The notes: generated by a model not told the origin, from the letters alone. 64,000 nt of DNA from Pedobacter sp. BAL39 (GCF_000170795.1 NZ_ABCM01000018.1:55914-119913), one strand, 5' to 3'; numbered from the stretch's first letter, positions 16,702-26,578 are shown. Numbers and translations are program-made.

Positions 16702-19143
16702 ATGATTAAAAGCATTACTAATTCTATTATTTTACTCTTGTTTTCTGCAAGCTTTTCCTTTGCGCAGACAGGAAATATTGGCGGATCTGTGAAGACCTCT
16801 GATGGGGTGCCGGCGGAACTCGTGACGGTAACAGCCAGGGGAGCAGGTAAGACGGCAGTTACCGACAGAACAGGGAATTATTCACTAAAAGGAATAAAGC
16901 CGGGTAAATATAAACTGGTGGCTACGTACATCGGGCTGTCAAGACAGGAACAGGAGGTAGAGGTGAAGTCGGGTGAGACCGTATCTGTTGATTTTATATT
17001 GAAAGAAGACGCAGATCAGTTGAAAGAGGTGATCATTTCATCAGGACATTCCAATAAGGTAACCGCGACTGTTGCTAAGATGCCGTTAAAGAATCTTGAG
17101 AATCCACAGTTATACAGCTCTGTTCCTTCGGAGATCCTGAAGCAGCAGGGCATCGCAAATTTCGATGATGCAATGCGGAATGTTCCCGGGTTAACAAGGA
17201 CCTGGGAATCTACCGGACGTGGTGGAGATGGTGGATCTTATTTTGCACTTCGTGGTTTTGAGGCGCAGGCCAGTCTGATCAATGGTTTGCCTGGGCTGAC
17301 CAGTGGAAACCTTGATCCTGCAGGGGTGGAGGAAATTCAAGTAATCAAGGGGCCATCCGGCACTTTGTTCGGCGCGAGTTTCTATGGATATGGAGGCGTC
17401 ATCAATACCATCACCAAAAAGCCCTATTATGATTTTGGTGGAGAAGTGGCTTACAACCTGGGAAGCTTTGGATTAAACAGGGTAACCGCGGATATCAATA
17501 TGCCCTTGAGTAAAACGGAAAAGATTGCTTTGCGTGTCAATACCGCTTATCATACAGAGAATAGTTTTCAGGATGCTGGTTTTAAAAAGTCCTTTTATTT
17601 CGCACCGACCCTGGCATATGAGGTGAACGACAAACTTTCTTTTCAGGTGTTGACGGAAATCCTGCAGGAAGAAAGGGCGGTACCTCCGATATTTTTCAAT
17701 TCCAACAGGGATACTACGCTTATTTTCAATAACCTGAATGAGCTGAACCTGAACGGGAATTTATCATTTACCAGTAACGACCTGGTGATCAAGAATCCAA
17801 GATACAACCTGCAGGGGCAGATGTTGTACAGGCTATCCGATCAATGGACTTCGCAGACGGTGATTTCGAGGGGGAATATTCGTTCTAATGGCTATTACAG
17901 TTACATCTATGACGATGCGTACACCAATATGGGCGGGATCAACAGAGATAATTATTTTGACCAGTTGTTTCATAAAGAGCAGCAAACGACAAATACCACG
18001 GATATACAGCAGAATTTTAACGGTGATTTCAAGATCGGCAGCCTGAGGAACAGGGTGCTTATAGGGCTGGATTACTTTAGTCGTAATGTGATCGACAATG
18101 GCTCAGGATGGGCAACGGTAAGGCAGATTACTCCGCAGGAAAGCGAGCTGACTACAGATAAGGACGGCAATGAAATTGCCCCGGTATTTTTAAGTCAGGC
18201 CGTAGTAGACAATGCCCTGGCTGCTGCCGGAGGCGGGAGCCGCACCAATATCAAAAATAGTGCGTATAGTGCCTATGCTTCCGACGTATTGAATTTTACA
18301 CCTTCCCTTAGTGTTATGGCGAGTCTGAGAATGGACTATTTTGATTCAAAAGGTGACATCACTGCTACCGAAGACGATTATGATCAGCTGACCTTCTCGC
18401 CGAAGCTGGGTGTAGTTTTTCAACCTGTTCTGGACAGGGTATCTATTTTTGTCAATTATATGAATGCGTTTTTCAATGTGGCTCCGCAAGAGGTCTTTGA
18501 TGCCAATAATGTCAGTCAGGGGGTAAGGTCGTTTAAGCCGGAGCAAGCCAATCAATGGGAAGCCGGGTTAAAGACCAGTTTGTTCTCTGACAAGTTGTTT
18601 GCGACGTTCGCTGTGTATGACATCAGGGTGGCTAACCGGGTGTATTATACACCTACGTCGGCCATTCAGGGTGGTAAAACGGGGAGCAAGGGCTTTGACT
18701 TTGACTTAAGTGCGAACCCACTGCCAGGTTTAAGTCTGATTGCCGGTGTCAGCCATTCGAAGATTCAGGTCCTGGAAGGGAATACCGCTACGCCTAACGA
18801 TTTCTACAACGAAGTGGGCAGAAGTCCGGGAGGGCAGGGGCCTCAGAACCTGGCCAACTTGTGGGCAACCTATAAATTTGGTTATGGTAAACTGAAGGAC
18901 TTCGGACTGGGCCTGGGTGGTAATTATGCAGGCCGGTATAAGGTGATTGACAACAGTGCTACTGGTAATTTCTATCTGCCAAGTTACACCCTGATCAATG
19001 CAAGTTTGTTTTACAACTCCAGCAAATACAGGTTCACTTTAAATATGAACAACCTGACCGATAAGGAATACTACATTGGGTACTGGTCTGTCAATCCGCA
19101 GAAGCCCAGAAATTTTGCAGCAAGTTTTACGTATAAGTTTTAG
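16702..19143 (+). CDS. TonB-dependent siderophore receptor
   Basis: The 813-residue protein has a signal peptide (1-21, ending FAQ), a CarboxypepD_reg-like domain (about 24-110) and a plug domain. The plug carries the FepA/FhuA-like signatures SVPSEILKQQGIANFDDAMRNVPGLTR and FALRGFEAQASLINGLPG, then VEEIQVIKGPSGTLFGASFYGYGGVINTITKKP. A 22-strand barrel follows and ends in FTYKF. It is shorter than SusC proteins and has no SusD partner, and it is followed by a PepSY membrane protein, the usual companion in iron-siderophore uptake loci. Its role is ferric-siderophore import across the outer membrane using TonB energy; the siderophore is not identifiable. Confidence 0.93.
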   Translation: MIKSITNSIILLLFSASFSFAQTGNIGGSVKTSDGVPAELVTVTARGAGKTAVTDRTGNYSLKGIKPGKYKLVATYIGLSRQEQEVEVKSGETVSVDFILKEDADQLKEVIISSGHSNKVTATVAKMPLKNLENPQLYSSVPSEILKQQGIANFDDAMRNVPGLTRTWESTGRGGDGGSYFALRGFEAQASLINGLPGLTSGNLDPAGVEEIQVIKGPSGTLFGASFYGYGGVINTITKKPYYDFGGEVAYNLGSFGLNRVTADINMPLSKTEKIALRVNTAYHTENSFQDAGFKKSFYFAPTLAYEVNDKLSFQVLTEILQEERAVPPIFFNSNRDTTLIFNNLNELNLNGNLSFTSNDLVIKNPRYNLQGQMLYRLSDQWTSQTVISRGNIRSNGYYSYIYDDAYTNMGGINRDNYFDQLFHKEQQTTNTTDIQQNFNGDFKIGSLRNRVLIGLDYFSRNVIDNGSGWATVRQITPQESELTTDKDGNEIAPVFLSQAVVDNALAAAGGGSRTNIKNSAYSAYASDVLNFTPSLSVMASLRMDYFDSKGDITATEDDYDQLTFSPKLGVVFQPVLDRVSIFVNYMNAFFNVAPQEVFDANNVSQGVRSFKPEQANQWEAGLKTSLFSDKLFATFAVYDIRVANRVYYTPTSAIQGGKTGSKGFDFDLSANPLPGLSLIAGVSHSKIQVLEGNTATPNDFYNEVGRSPGGQGPQNLANLWATYKFGYGKLKDFGLGLGGNYAGRYKVIDNSATGNFYLPSYTLINASLFYNSSKYRFTLNMNNLTDKEYYIGYWSVNPQKPRNFAASFTYKF

Positions 19144-19186
19144 GGGAAAACGTTAACTTGATCAATCAAGTTGGTATGAAGCGCGT

Positions 19187-20368
19187 ATGAAGGCGAAGAC
19201 AATAAAGAAATGGTTTGAGGTTCATAAATGGACCAGTCTGATCTGCACGGTATTTTTGCTGATGTTATGTCTGACTGGTCTGCCGCTGATCTTTTACGAA
19301 GAAATAGACCATCTGTTGGGCAAGGAGCTGGAGATGCCGGCAGCGGCATCGGGGAGTAAGCCGCTGTCAAAAGATGTGGTACTGGAGGCCGGTATAAGTA
19401 CGCTGCCCGTGAAAGCGGTCAAATATGTCTCCTGGGATGTGAAGGAGCATCCGGGGCAGATGTTTGTAGTGGTGGCCGATTCTGCGGAGGCGCCGATTGA
19501 GGCCGACCATTACCTGACCATGAATGAGTATTCCGGAAAAGTAATGGACACACCGCCTAATGAGATGGATTTCATGTTGGTGATGTACTATCTGCATGTG
19601 GAAATGCTGGCGGGCCTGCCTGGTAAACTCTTTTTAGGTTTTATGGGCTTTCTATTTTTTGTCGCCATTGTTTCCGGTGTAGTTTTATATGGGCCGATTA
19701 TGAAACGTTTTGATTTTGGTATGATCAGAACGGAGAAATCATCGAGGTTAAAATGGCTCGACCTGCACAACCTGCTGGGCATTGTTACCCTTGCCTGGGC
19801 CTCTGTGGTGGGGCTCACCGGGGTGATCAACACTTTGGTCGATCCTGCGTTGGAGCGATGGAAGGCAAGTCAGCTGGCGGAGATGGTTGCCGGCTATAAG
19901 GACCAGCCCAGGGTGACGGGAACCTTGAGTTCTCTTGATGCTGCGCTGAAGCGCGCGAAAGCGGCGGCACCGGAGATGGAAGTCTCCTTTGTGGCCTACC
20001 CGGGGACCGTTTATTCCAGCAAGTACCACTATGCAGTATACCTGATTGGCAACACGCCACTTACGTCCAGGATCATCAAGCCCGCATTAATCGATGCGAA
20101 GACCGGGGAGCTGACGGATATGAGGGATCTTCCCTGGTACCTGAAGACCATTTTTATCTCACAGCCATTTCATTTCGGCGATTACGGGGGGATGCCGATG
20201 AAGGTGCTCTGGGCAATCTTTGACCTGGCAACGATCATCGTGCTGATTTCGGGGATTTACCTGTGGATTGCGAGGCGCAAGTCGAAATCGGCCCAGCTGA
20301 AAAGAATGATGGAGACATCAGAATCGCTTACCTTATCAACTATGGGAGAAGATGCAGCAGAAAAATAA
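19187..20368 (+). CDS. PepSY-associated membrane protein, siderophore uptake type
   Basis: The 393-residue inner-membrane protein has an N-terminal WFEVHKWTSLICTVFLLMLCLTGLPLIF helix, which is the classic PepSY_TM start with a conserved HKW motif. Three further transmembrane helices lie at about 142-165, 190-215 and 340-365, and periplasmic PepSY-like segments lie between them. The family is found next to TonB siderophore receptors and is thought to reduce or release iron from siderophores in the periplasm. Here it begins 43 bp after the receptor gene. Its end overlaps the start of a small two-helix protein. Confidence 0.92.
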   Translation: MKAKTIKKWFEVHKWTSLICTVFLLMLCLTGLPLIFYEEIDHLLGKELEMPAAASGSKPLSKDVVLEAGISTLPVKAVKYVSWDVKEHPGQMFVVVADSAEAPIEADHYLTMNEYSGKVMDTPPNEMDFMLVMYYLHVEMLAGLPGKLFLGFMGFLFFVAIVSGVVLYGPIMKRFDFGMIRTEKSSRLKWLDLHNLLGIVTLAWASVVGLTGVINTLVDPALERWKASQLAEMVAGYKDQPRVTGTLSSLDAALKRAKAAAPEMEVSFVAYPGTVYSSKYHYAVYLIGNTPLTSRIIKPALIDAKTGELTDMRDLPWYLKTIFISQPFHFGDYGGMPMKVLWAIFDLATIIVLISGIYLWIARRKSKSAQLKRMMETSESLTLSTMGEDAAEK

Positions 20369-20534
20369 GTCATTTATGAAGTTATGGGGCATGCCCATTT
20401 TGTTGTCGGTTATCACCATTATTGGCTTGCTACTGGCGATTATGGGGCTGGGAATCTGGCATTTGTTGTCCTGGGTTTTTCTAAGTTATCCGGTGTATGT
20501 AATGATCAGATACGGGATCAAGTATTTTCGGTAG
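20352..20534 (+). CDS. Small two-helix membrane protein, translationally coupled to PepSY gene
   Basis: This 60-residue frame starts 17 bases before the PepSY stop codon in another frame. The product has a short basic N-terminus, two hydrophobic segments (about 14-36 and 38-54) joined by a tight turn, and a basic C-terminus (RYGIKYFR), which fits an integral hairpin protein with positive-inside ends. I do not know a named family. The overlap and position suggest that it works with the PepSY protein in iron uptake. Confidence 0.7.
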   Translation: MQQKNKSFMKLWGMPILLSVITIIGLLLAIMGLGIWHLLSWVFLSYPVYVMIRYGIKYFR

Positions 20535-20634
20535 TTTCGTGCTGCTGTAGCGTTTTTAAAATTTTAAACGTTTCGGAAATTAGTGCGGAGATGTGTGTGC
20601 GCAAAGGGAACCGGAAACCAGTCAACTAAACTAT

Positions 20635-21036
20635 ATGAATACGCTTAAATTTACGCTAATCATTTTTCTTACTGTGCTGTTATGCTCATGTAAAAAGGAT
20701 CGGACGACAACCCATCCTCTCGTTGGAACCTGGGAGCTGAGGGCAGACATCAATGGTCTGACAGCACTTAGAACGAATTATCCGCCGGGAAATGGACGGA
20801 TTTTAAAATTCACATCCTCTCAATATGAGAAACAGGATGCAGGAAAGGTTATTGTAAAGGGGAATTATACCCTGAGAAATTTCATTAGCCAACTGACCGG
20901 GGAAGAAACTAGTGGAATTTTTTTTGACAGTGAACCGAGCGTATCTAATTCGTTAACCATCGAGGGTAGTACATTTACCTTAAGTATGGACGTTTACGAT
21001 TCGCCCGGATCGGTATATGAGCGCATTGGTCCGTAG
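20635..21036 (+). CDS. Lipoprotein, unknown function (lipocalin-like size)
   Basis: From the ATG at 20635 the protein has 133 residues. An upstream frame extension to 20593 would precede the signal peptide and is unlikely. It has a lipoprotein signal with lipobox LLCSC (Cys19), followed by KKD. The short mature part contains HPLVGTWELR, the motif seen at the start of lipocalin-like Bacteroidota lipoproteins, and then beta-strand-rich sequence. It is probably anchored in the outer membrane or periplasm. No link to the preceding iron-uptake genes is evident beyond orientation. Confidence 0.75.
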   Translation: MNTLKFTLIIFLTVLLCSCKKDRTTTHPLVGTWELRADINGLTALRTNYPPGNGRILKFTSSQYEKQDAGKVIVKGNYTLRNFISQLTGEETSGIFFDSEPSVSNSLTIEGSTFTLSMDVYDSPGSVYERIGP

Positions 21037-21107
21037 GTACTATTGAGATCTGGGGATTTTTTGTTATTTTAGTTATACCTATCGATCTATATTTTTAATC
21101 CTCAGTT

Positions 21108-21539
21108 ATGTCTGCCATTAAAACCACTGCCACAAGTGCAAACGTTGAAGATTTTATCAACTTTTTTGCTGATACAGCGCAAAAGAAAAAGGACAGTTTT
21201 GAACTGGTTAAAATCATGCAGGAGTACACTGGGCAGAAACCTAAAATGTGGGGGCCGAGCATCATTGGTTTTGGCAGTTATCATTATAAGTCTGACAGGA
21301 GCCGGCAGGAAGGAGACTGGCCGTTAGTGGGGTTTTCGCCTCGTAAAGCCGCGATCTCACTCTATGTTTATATGGGAACCCCCGAGAATGAGGCGCTGTT
21401 ATCGGAATTGGGTAAATTTAAAATGGGTAAGGGCTGTATTTATGTCAAGAAACTAACTGACATCAATGTTGAAGTACTTAAAAGCATGATGGGGGAGACA
21501 ATCAGACGGTTACGGGAAAAGTTTCCTGAGGTCATATAA
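21108..21539 (+). CDS. DUF1801 family protein
   Basis: The 143-residue cytoplasmic protein matches the DUF1801 (YdhG-like) pattern. It has an N-terminal helix, then MQEYTGQKPKMWGPSIIGFGSYHYKSDRSRQEGDWPLVGFSPRKAAISLYV, and a C-terminal GKGCIYVKKLTDINVEVLKSMM segment. The fold is YjbR/frataxin-like; the biochemical role is unknown. It is a single gene, convergent with the WG-repeat gene. Confidence 0.88.
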   Translation: MSAIKTTATSANVEDFINFFADTAQKKKDSFELVKIMQEYTGQKPKMWGPSIIGFGSYHYKSDRSRQEGDWPLVGFSPRKAAISLYVYMGTPENEALLSELGKFKMGKGCIYVKKLTDINVEVLKSMMGETIRRLREKFPEVI

Positions 21540-21583
21540 TTTTTTCAAAAGATCAGTTTACTGCATAGGATTTGCGCTCAAAT

Positions 21584-22174
21584 TTAATGGCCTGTGCTTT
21601 TGACGACTTCATTTCCTAAAGAGTCGATATAGGTATGTTTTCCGTTTAACGTTACAGCTGCTAGCCCATCAATAAAGGACGATGCCTCCTGAAACTGAAA
21701 AGGAATAACTACTTCATTTTTCAGGTTAATGAATCCGAATTTGCCATTTTTACCTGCCGTAAATAAGCCATTGGAGGAGGTGTTATCCAAATGGTCATAT
21801 ATTATCGGAACTACTATTTTTCCAGAGAAGTCTACGAATCCGAATTTGTCTTTTTTTTCAGCCCAAAGCAGGTTTCTATCCACCATACCCAAGTAATCAA
21901 AAATAGTATCTATGACCATTATTCCTCGATCATTCATCAGGCCATTTTTCGTATCGGTGCCAACAACGTATGCACCAAATTTCTTCCCATCAGGATTAAG
22001 GGTAATGTTTGTAAAAGGATATTCAACAATGTCTTCTGATTTGCTATTCGTGAATACCATATTACCCGTTTTTTTTGACATATAATATCCAACAATTTTA
22101 TCGTCTGCTGGTCTTTGAGCGCATGAATTTAAACATGTGAGGAGCATCAGCGCGACTATGTAGTATTTTAACAT
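21584..22174 (-). CDS. WG-repeat lipoprotein
   Basis: The 196-residue protein has a lipoprotein signal (lipobox LNSC, Cys18, followed by AQRP). Its mature part carries WG/KWG-type repeats, for example LWAEKKDKFGFVDFSGKIVVPIIYDHLD, then FTAGKNGKFGFINLKNEVVIPFQFQEA, then a third degenerate unit ending HTYIDSLGNEVV. Such repeats form a beta-propeller-like or extended surface domain used for binding. The base composition of this gene and its neighbour is lower in GC than the flanks by eye, which could indicate transfer. The partner is unknown. Confidence 0.85.
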   Translation of the reverse strand: MLKYYIVALMLLTCLNSCAQRPADDKIVGYYMSKKTGNMVFTNSKSEDIVEYPFTNITLNPDGKKFGAYVVGTDTKNGLMNDRGIMVIDTIFDYLGMVDRNLLWAEKKDKFGFVDFSGKIVVPIIYDHLDNTSSNGLFTAGKNGKFGFINLKNEVVIPFQFQEASSFIDGLAAVTLNGKHTYIDSLGNEVVKSTGH

Positions 22175-22217
22175 GTGTTTGATTTTTTGAGTCTTTCAAA
22201 GATTTACATTTTTGCTG

Positions 22218-23693
22218 TCAATTTTCATTCCTTAAAAATTCATTGATTGAAGTAGGCCGTTGGTCAGGTCTAAGTCTGCTAAGGATATAAGTCCAGTGCA
22301 GGTTATCAGGCTCTAGTTCGGATGCTTTTTCAAAACATGAAATTGCTTTCTCTTTTTGATGATTACGGCGAAGCGATTCTCCTAAGCTCTCATATGCAAG
22401 GGTAGCATTTGGATATTCCTTTACATTCAAGTCGAAGACCTTTATGGCATCTTTTGTCTTTTTGGCTCTTCTCAATTCTTCACCCAGATAATTGAGTTGG
22501 TATTCGTTAAAGACGAGTGAGTGATTTTTTGATAGTTTAAGCTTTTGATAAAGTTTCATTGTGGAATCAATGCTGGTTTTTCTATATGTCGCCCTAAGGG
22601 TATCCAGTAATGTCCATCTGTATTTGTATGGTTCCATTTGATACGTTGAATCAAGAATATGCCGGCCGATGTCTGTTACAGGATTGTTGGAATTTGACAA
22701 GACGACTACACCGATTTTATTTTTCTTGTCTATTCCCAGAAAGGTGCAATATCCGGGCATTCCGCCATCTTTAAAAAGCAAGTTTCCATCACCTGTAAGT
22801 GTCCAGCCCATGGTGGTGAAGGTGTCATTGCCATCTTTTTTTGCCTGCCTCACATGGCTGAGCTCCATAGCTGGCTGCAATCTCGAATTGGTTAATCCAA
22901 GGTTGGCTGCGGCAAAAGTAAGAAGATCATTTACATTGGACCGCAACGATCCTCCAGGTCCGATAGCGCCCAGATCGGTTAAGCCTACAGGAGTTCCTGT
23001 TTCTGCATGTCCTACGGCCAGGTTTGATTTTTGTGCTGCCGTTAATCTTACCACGGTATTATTCATATGGAGTGGTTTGCAGATTTCCTCTTCAATTAAA
23101 GTTTCAAAATCTTTCTTCGAAATGATCATTAATATGTTGCCCAGTAAACCATATGCGATGTTTGAATAGCGCCACTTTGAGTCAATATCGTATGGCGGTT
23201 CAAAAGTTGAGACATATTGATATAGTTTCTCTGTGGTGTAGTCGCGATAAGGTTGGTTTAAGTCTTTAGGGTCTACATTAAAAGGGAAACGAGGCATTCC
23301 CGACCGATGTGTGGACAGGCTGATCAATGAAATTTCTTTTTCATTTCTTACCGGTGTTTTTACACTTGACGGAAGAAATCTTGAGATTGGATCATTTAGG
23401 TTCAGTTGCCGTTTTAAACTCATATCTGCCAGTGATAAGGATGTGAATACCTTGGTAATTGAGCCAATTTCATACATGGTGTTTTCATCCGGAAGTCTGG
23501 AGTCATTGTCGCTTATTTGTCCTTCCGCAAATATTTGTCGCCCATTGGGGCCTATAATCCCAACGATGATGCTTTTGCTTCTTTTACTGGCTACCTCTTG
23601 TTTGATGATTGCTTTTATACCATCAGCAGGTAATTGTCCGAAAGCAATGTTTGAGATGATTAGGAGAACAGCGATGAGGATGGTGTTTTTCAT
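22218..23693 (-). CDS. Serine hydrolase (class C beta-lactamase-like) with C-terminal TPRs
   Basis: The 491-residue protein has a signal peptide (1-19). A beta-lactamase/DD-peptidase-like domain follows (about 25-345) with the S-x-x-K motif at Ser78-Lys81 (GSITKVF) and the Y-x-N motif at Tyr176-Asn178 (YSN). A KDGGMPGY segment stands where the third active-site motif (HxG/KTG) is expected. The C-terminal part (about 395-485) contains two TPR-like repeats (ELRRAKKTKDAIKVFDLNVKEYPN; SLRRNHQKEKAISCFEKASELEPDN). Homologues act as esterases, D-aminopeptidases or penicillin-binding proteins. The combination with TPRs occurs in Bacteroidota proteins of unknown substrate. It is a single gene in an AT-richer stretch, 43 bp upstream of the WG-repeat gene and possibly co-transcribed with it. 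Confidence 0.9.
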   Translation of the reverse strand: MKNTILIAVLLIISNIAFGQLPADGIKAIIKQEVASKRSKSIIVGIIGPNGRQIFAEGQISDNDSRLPDENTMYEIGSITKVFTSLSLADMSLKRQLNLNDPISRFLPSSVKTPVRNEKEISLISLSTHRSGMPRFPFNVDPKDLNQPYRDYTTEKLYQYVSTFEPPYDIDSKWRYSNIAYGLLGNILMIISKKDFETLIEEEICKPLHMNNTVVRLTAAQKSNLAVGHAETGTPVGLTDLGAIGPGGSLRSNVNDLLTFAAANLGLTNSRLQPAMELSHVRQAKKDGNDTFTTMGWTLTGDGNLLFKDGGMPGYCTFLGIDKKNKIGVVVLSNSNNPVTDIGRHILDSTYQMEPYKYRWTLLDTLRATYRKTSIDSTMKLYQKLKLSKNHSLVFNEYQLNYLGEELRRAKKTKDAIKVFDLNVKEYPNATLAYESLGESLRRNHQKEKAISCFEKASELEPDNLHWTYILSRLRPDQRPTSINEFLRNEN

Positions 23694-23962
23694 TGTGCCA
23701 TTTTTATATAGGACTTCGAAATGGCAGGTTTATAACACATCGGGAGAAAAATATATGAGATTGGTTTTCAGAAATGATGGTGACGGTTCTTTCACTTGTC
23801 GCAGCTATTCTATTTGTAATCACCACGATTCATCATGCGTTGAGTTCCAGAAAAAAGCTGGATTTTACAACCGCCAAATGAAGAAAGTGATCAGCGCCAT
23901 TTCTGGCCCGGCGGTCACTAGCTAGTTTAGCATCTTACAATCATTACACACAAAAGGAAAAA

Positions 23963-26578
23963 ATGTTAAACTCTAACCAAATGCAAATGCCATTAGTTAC
24001 ACCGCTCTGTGATCGGATCAAACCGATGAGGCAAGGTTTTATAATCTGCCTGCTTATATTCATTTTTAATTTACAACTTATTCATGCACAGAGTGCAGGA
24101 GTATTGCAGGCTGATGTAAAGGCTGTAGTTGCGGCCGACGAGGCAAGGTTTACTGTGCTGACCTCCAGGCTAATTCGAATGGAGTGGGAGCGTACCAGAC
24201 AATTTGACGATCATGCTTCATTTGTTGTGGTGAACAGGAAGTTATCTGTGCCCGCTTATACCAGTCGCAAAGAGAAAGGATGGTTGTACATCAAAACCGA
24301 TGAGATCGAGCTGGCGTATCAGCTGAACTCCGGGCAGTTTAATGAAAAGAACCTGAAGATCCGTTATTTGAAAGATGACGCCGTGCAGTGGGTGCCTGGA
24401 AAAACGCAAAAGCAGAACCTTAAAGGAACCACACGAACGCTTGACAACATTGATGGGGATACCAATTATCACACGCATAAGAAACTTGAACTGGAAGATG
24501 GCATTCTGGCCAGAGACGGGTGGTTTTTCCTGGATGATTCAGGCAACCTTCGTTTGGACAACAGCGAATGGCCGTGGGTATATCCGACAAATAACAAAGG
24601 CCTGGACTGGTATTTCATGGCCTATGGCAAGCAGTATAAAACGGCATTAGCTGACTATTCAAAAATTGCAGGTAAAGTGCCGATGCTGCCACGTTATGCT
24701 TTCGGCTATTGGTGGTCGCGTTATTGGAGTTATTCCGACAATGAACTCCGCGCGCTTTATGGCAATTTCAAACGCTTAAACATTCCGGTGGATGTACTTG
24801 TCGTGGATATGGACTGGCATAGAGAAGGATGGACAGGCTGGTCCTGGAACAAAAACCTTTTCCCTGATCCTGAAGGATTCCTGCGCTGGACAAACAAAAC
24901 ACACCTGAAAACCACCTTAAATCTTCACCCTGCAGACGGAGTAGGCGCACACGAAGACATGTATGGGAAGTTTGCCAGCCGCATGAAGTTCGATACAACC
25001 GAAAGGAAGGCCGTTCCATTTGTGGCTTCAGACAAAAAATACATGACTGCGCTGTTTGAGGAAGTCTTACGTCCAATGGAGAAAAAAGGAATTGATTTTT
25101 GGTGGCTGGACTGGCAGCAGTGGCCTAACGACCCGAAAATTACCAACCTTAGCAATACGTGGTGGTTGAATCATGTTTTTTATACAGACATGGCACGCAA
25201 CCGACAGACACGCCCGATGCTTTACCATCGCTGGGGAGGCCTTGGAAACCACCGTTACCAGATTGGCTTTTCAGGCGACTCATTTATCAGCTGGAAATCA
25301 CTTGAATACCAGCCTTATTTTACCAACGCCGCATCGAATGTTTTGTATTCCTACTGGAGTCATGACATCGGCGGACATCAATTGATCCCGGGAGAACAGA
25401 CCACAGATCCTGAGTTGTACACCCGCTGGTTACAGTATGGCACGTTGAGTCCGATTTTACGTACCCACTCTACTAAAAACGGATTCATCAAAAAGGAAAT
25501 CTGGAACTTTGAAAATACCTATGCTCAGGCTCAATATGAAGCCATCCGTTTGAGATACGAGCTCGTTCCCTACATCTACACCATGTCTAGAAAAACCTAT
25601 GATACCTCCGTAGGTCTTTGCCGTCCAATGTATTACGACTACCCGGATGCTGAAGAAGCTTATAGTTTCGACAGGGAATACATGTTTGGCGATAAGATGC
25701 TGGTTGCTCCGATCGGCGCCCCATCCGTAGATGGGCTGTCTAAGGTCAAAGTCTGGCTTCCTGCAGGCAATGACTGGTATGAATGGCATACAGGTACTTT
25801 ACTTAAAGGAGGACAAACCCTGGAACGTTCATTTGCGCTCAATGATTATCCGATTTACTTCAAAGCAGGTGCAGTGATTCCTATGTATGATGATGCTGTG
25901 CAGCATCTGGACAATAATCCCGAATCTATGGTCTTTTCTATATTTCCTGGTGCAAACGGCAGTTTCAATCTGTATGAAGACAATGGAAATGACCAGACTT
26001 ACAACGATCAGAATGCCATCACGACAGTAAGCAATGTTCTGAAAGGAAGACAGTCGACCATAACGATTGCAGCCGCAAAGGGAACTTATAAAGGAATGCC
26101 TTTAAAAAGAAAATATCAACTGAAAATGTATGGCTCTGAAATGCCTGTGGAGGTTAAAGTGAACGGGCAGCCTGTTGCTTTCAACGAGCAGGCGAATCTA
26201 CCTGGCTGGAACTATTCCGGACGTGAGCTTTGCTTGAACGTAACATTGCCGGAAAGCGATTGTCGTAAGCCGCAGAAAGTAGAGGTGCTTTACAGCAGTA
26301 AGCAGCAGGTGGACGTGCTGAATGGTTTATCAGGTAAGTTCAAGAGACTCTCGCAGGTCGCGCTTGACCTGAAAGGACTTGACAATGGCATCTACATCCC
26401 TGAGGCCTTCGGACGCGCGGAGGAAACAAACAGGGCCTTGGAATATAAAACAGGCGAGTTCTATCAGTTGATCAATCAGTTCAATGAGCAATATCTTAAA
26501 GTTCCTGAAGCGATTAAAGGACTGAAAAACATCAAAGATAAAGACAAGGAACGCATGCTGAACTTTTTACAGCAATAA
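23963..26578 (+). CDS. Glycoside hydrolase family 31 (alpha-glucosidase/xylosidase-like)
   Basis: The 871-residue protein is exported. An A/G-rich ribosome-binding stretch precedes the ATG at 23963, while an internal ATG at 24026 would start directly at the signal peptide. An N-terminal beta-sandwich precedes the GH31 barrel. Barrel landmarks are FGYWWSRYWSYSDN, DVLVVDMDWH, and the predicted nucleophile Asp in DFWWLDWQQWP (codon at 25109). The predicted acid/base Asp is in GFSGDSFISW (codon at 25277), followed by YWSHDIGGH and LQYGTLSPILRTHS. C-terminal beta domains follow. The family releases alpha-linked glucose or xylose. It lies end-to-end with the HTCS gene, whose SusCD pair follows, so it probably digests the oligosaccharides imported by that system. 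Confidence 0.94.
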   Translation: MLNSNQMQMPLVTPLCDRIKPMRQGFIICLLIFIFNLQLIHAQSAGVLQADVKAVVAADEARFTVLTSRLIRMEWERTRQFDDHASFVVVNRKLSVPAYTSRKEKGWLYIKTDEIELAYQLNSGQFNEKNLKIRYLKDDAVQWVPGKTQKQNLKGTTRTLDNIDGDTNYHTHKKLELEDGILARDGWFFLDDSGNLRLDNSEWPWVYPTNNKGLDWYFMAYGKQYKTALADYSKIAGKVPMLPRYAFGYWWSRYWSYSDNELRALYGNFKRLNIPVDVLVVDMDWHREGWTGWSWNKNLFPDPEGFLRWTNKTHLKTTLNLHPADGVGAHEDMYGKFASRMKFDTTERKAVPFVASDKKYMTALFEEVLRPMEKKGIDFWWLDWQQWPNDPKITNLSNTWWLNHVFYTDMARNRQTRPMLYHRWGGLGNHRYQIGFSGDSFISWKSLEYQPYFTNAASNVLYSYWSHDIGGHQLIPGEQTTDPELYTRWLQYGTLSPILRTHSTKNGFIKKEIWNFENTYAQAQYEAIRLRYELVPYIYTMSRKTYDTSVGLCRPMYYDYPDAEEAYSFDREYMFGDKMLVAPIGAPSVDGLSKVKVWLPAGNDWYEWHTGTLLKGGQTLERSFALNDYPIYFKAGAVIPMYDDAVQHLDNNPESMVFSIFPGANGSFNLYEDNGNDQTYNDQNAITTVSNVLKGRQSTITIAAAKGTYKGMPLKRKYQLKMYGSEMPVEVKVNGQPVAFNEQANLPGWNYSGRELCLNVTLPESDCRKPQKVEVLYSSKQQVDVLNGLSGKFKRLSQVALDLKGLDNGIYIPEAFGRAEETNRALEYKTGEFYQLINQFNEQYLKVPEAIKGLKNIKDKDKERMLNFLQQ

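Noticed and set aside
23311..23925. Long plus-strand frame opposite the serine hydrolase
   Set aside because: It is the antisense shadow of a gene with clear catalytic motifs and has no features of its own.
23694..23962. Possible small gene between the serine hydrolase and GH31
   Set aside because: No frame has a signal peptide, family motif or promoter; it is treated as the shared upstream region of two divergent genes.
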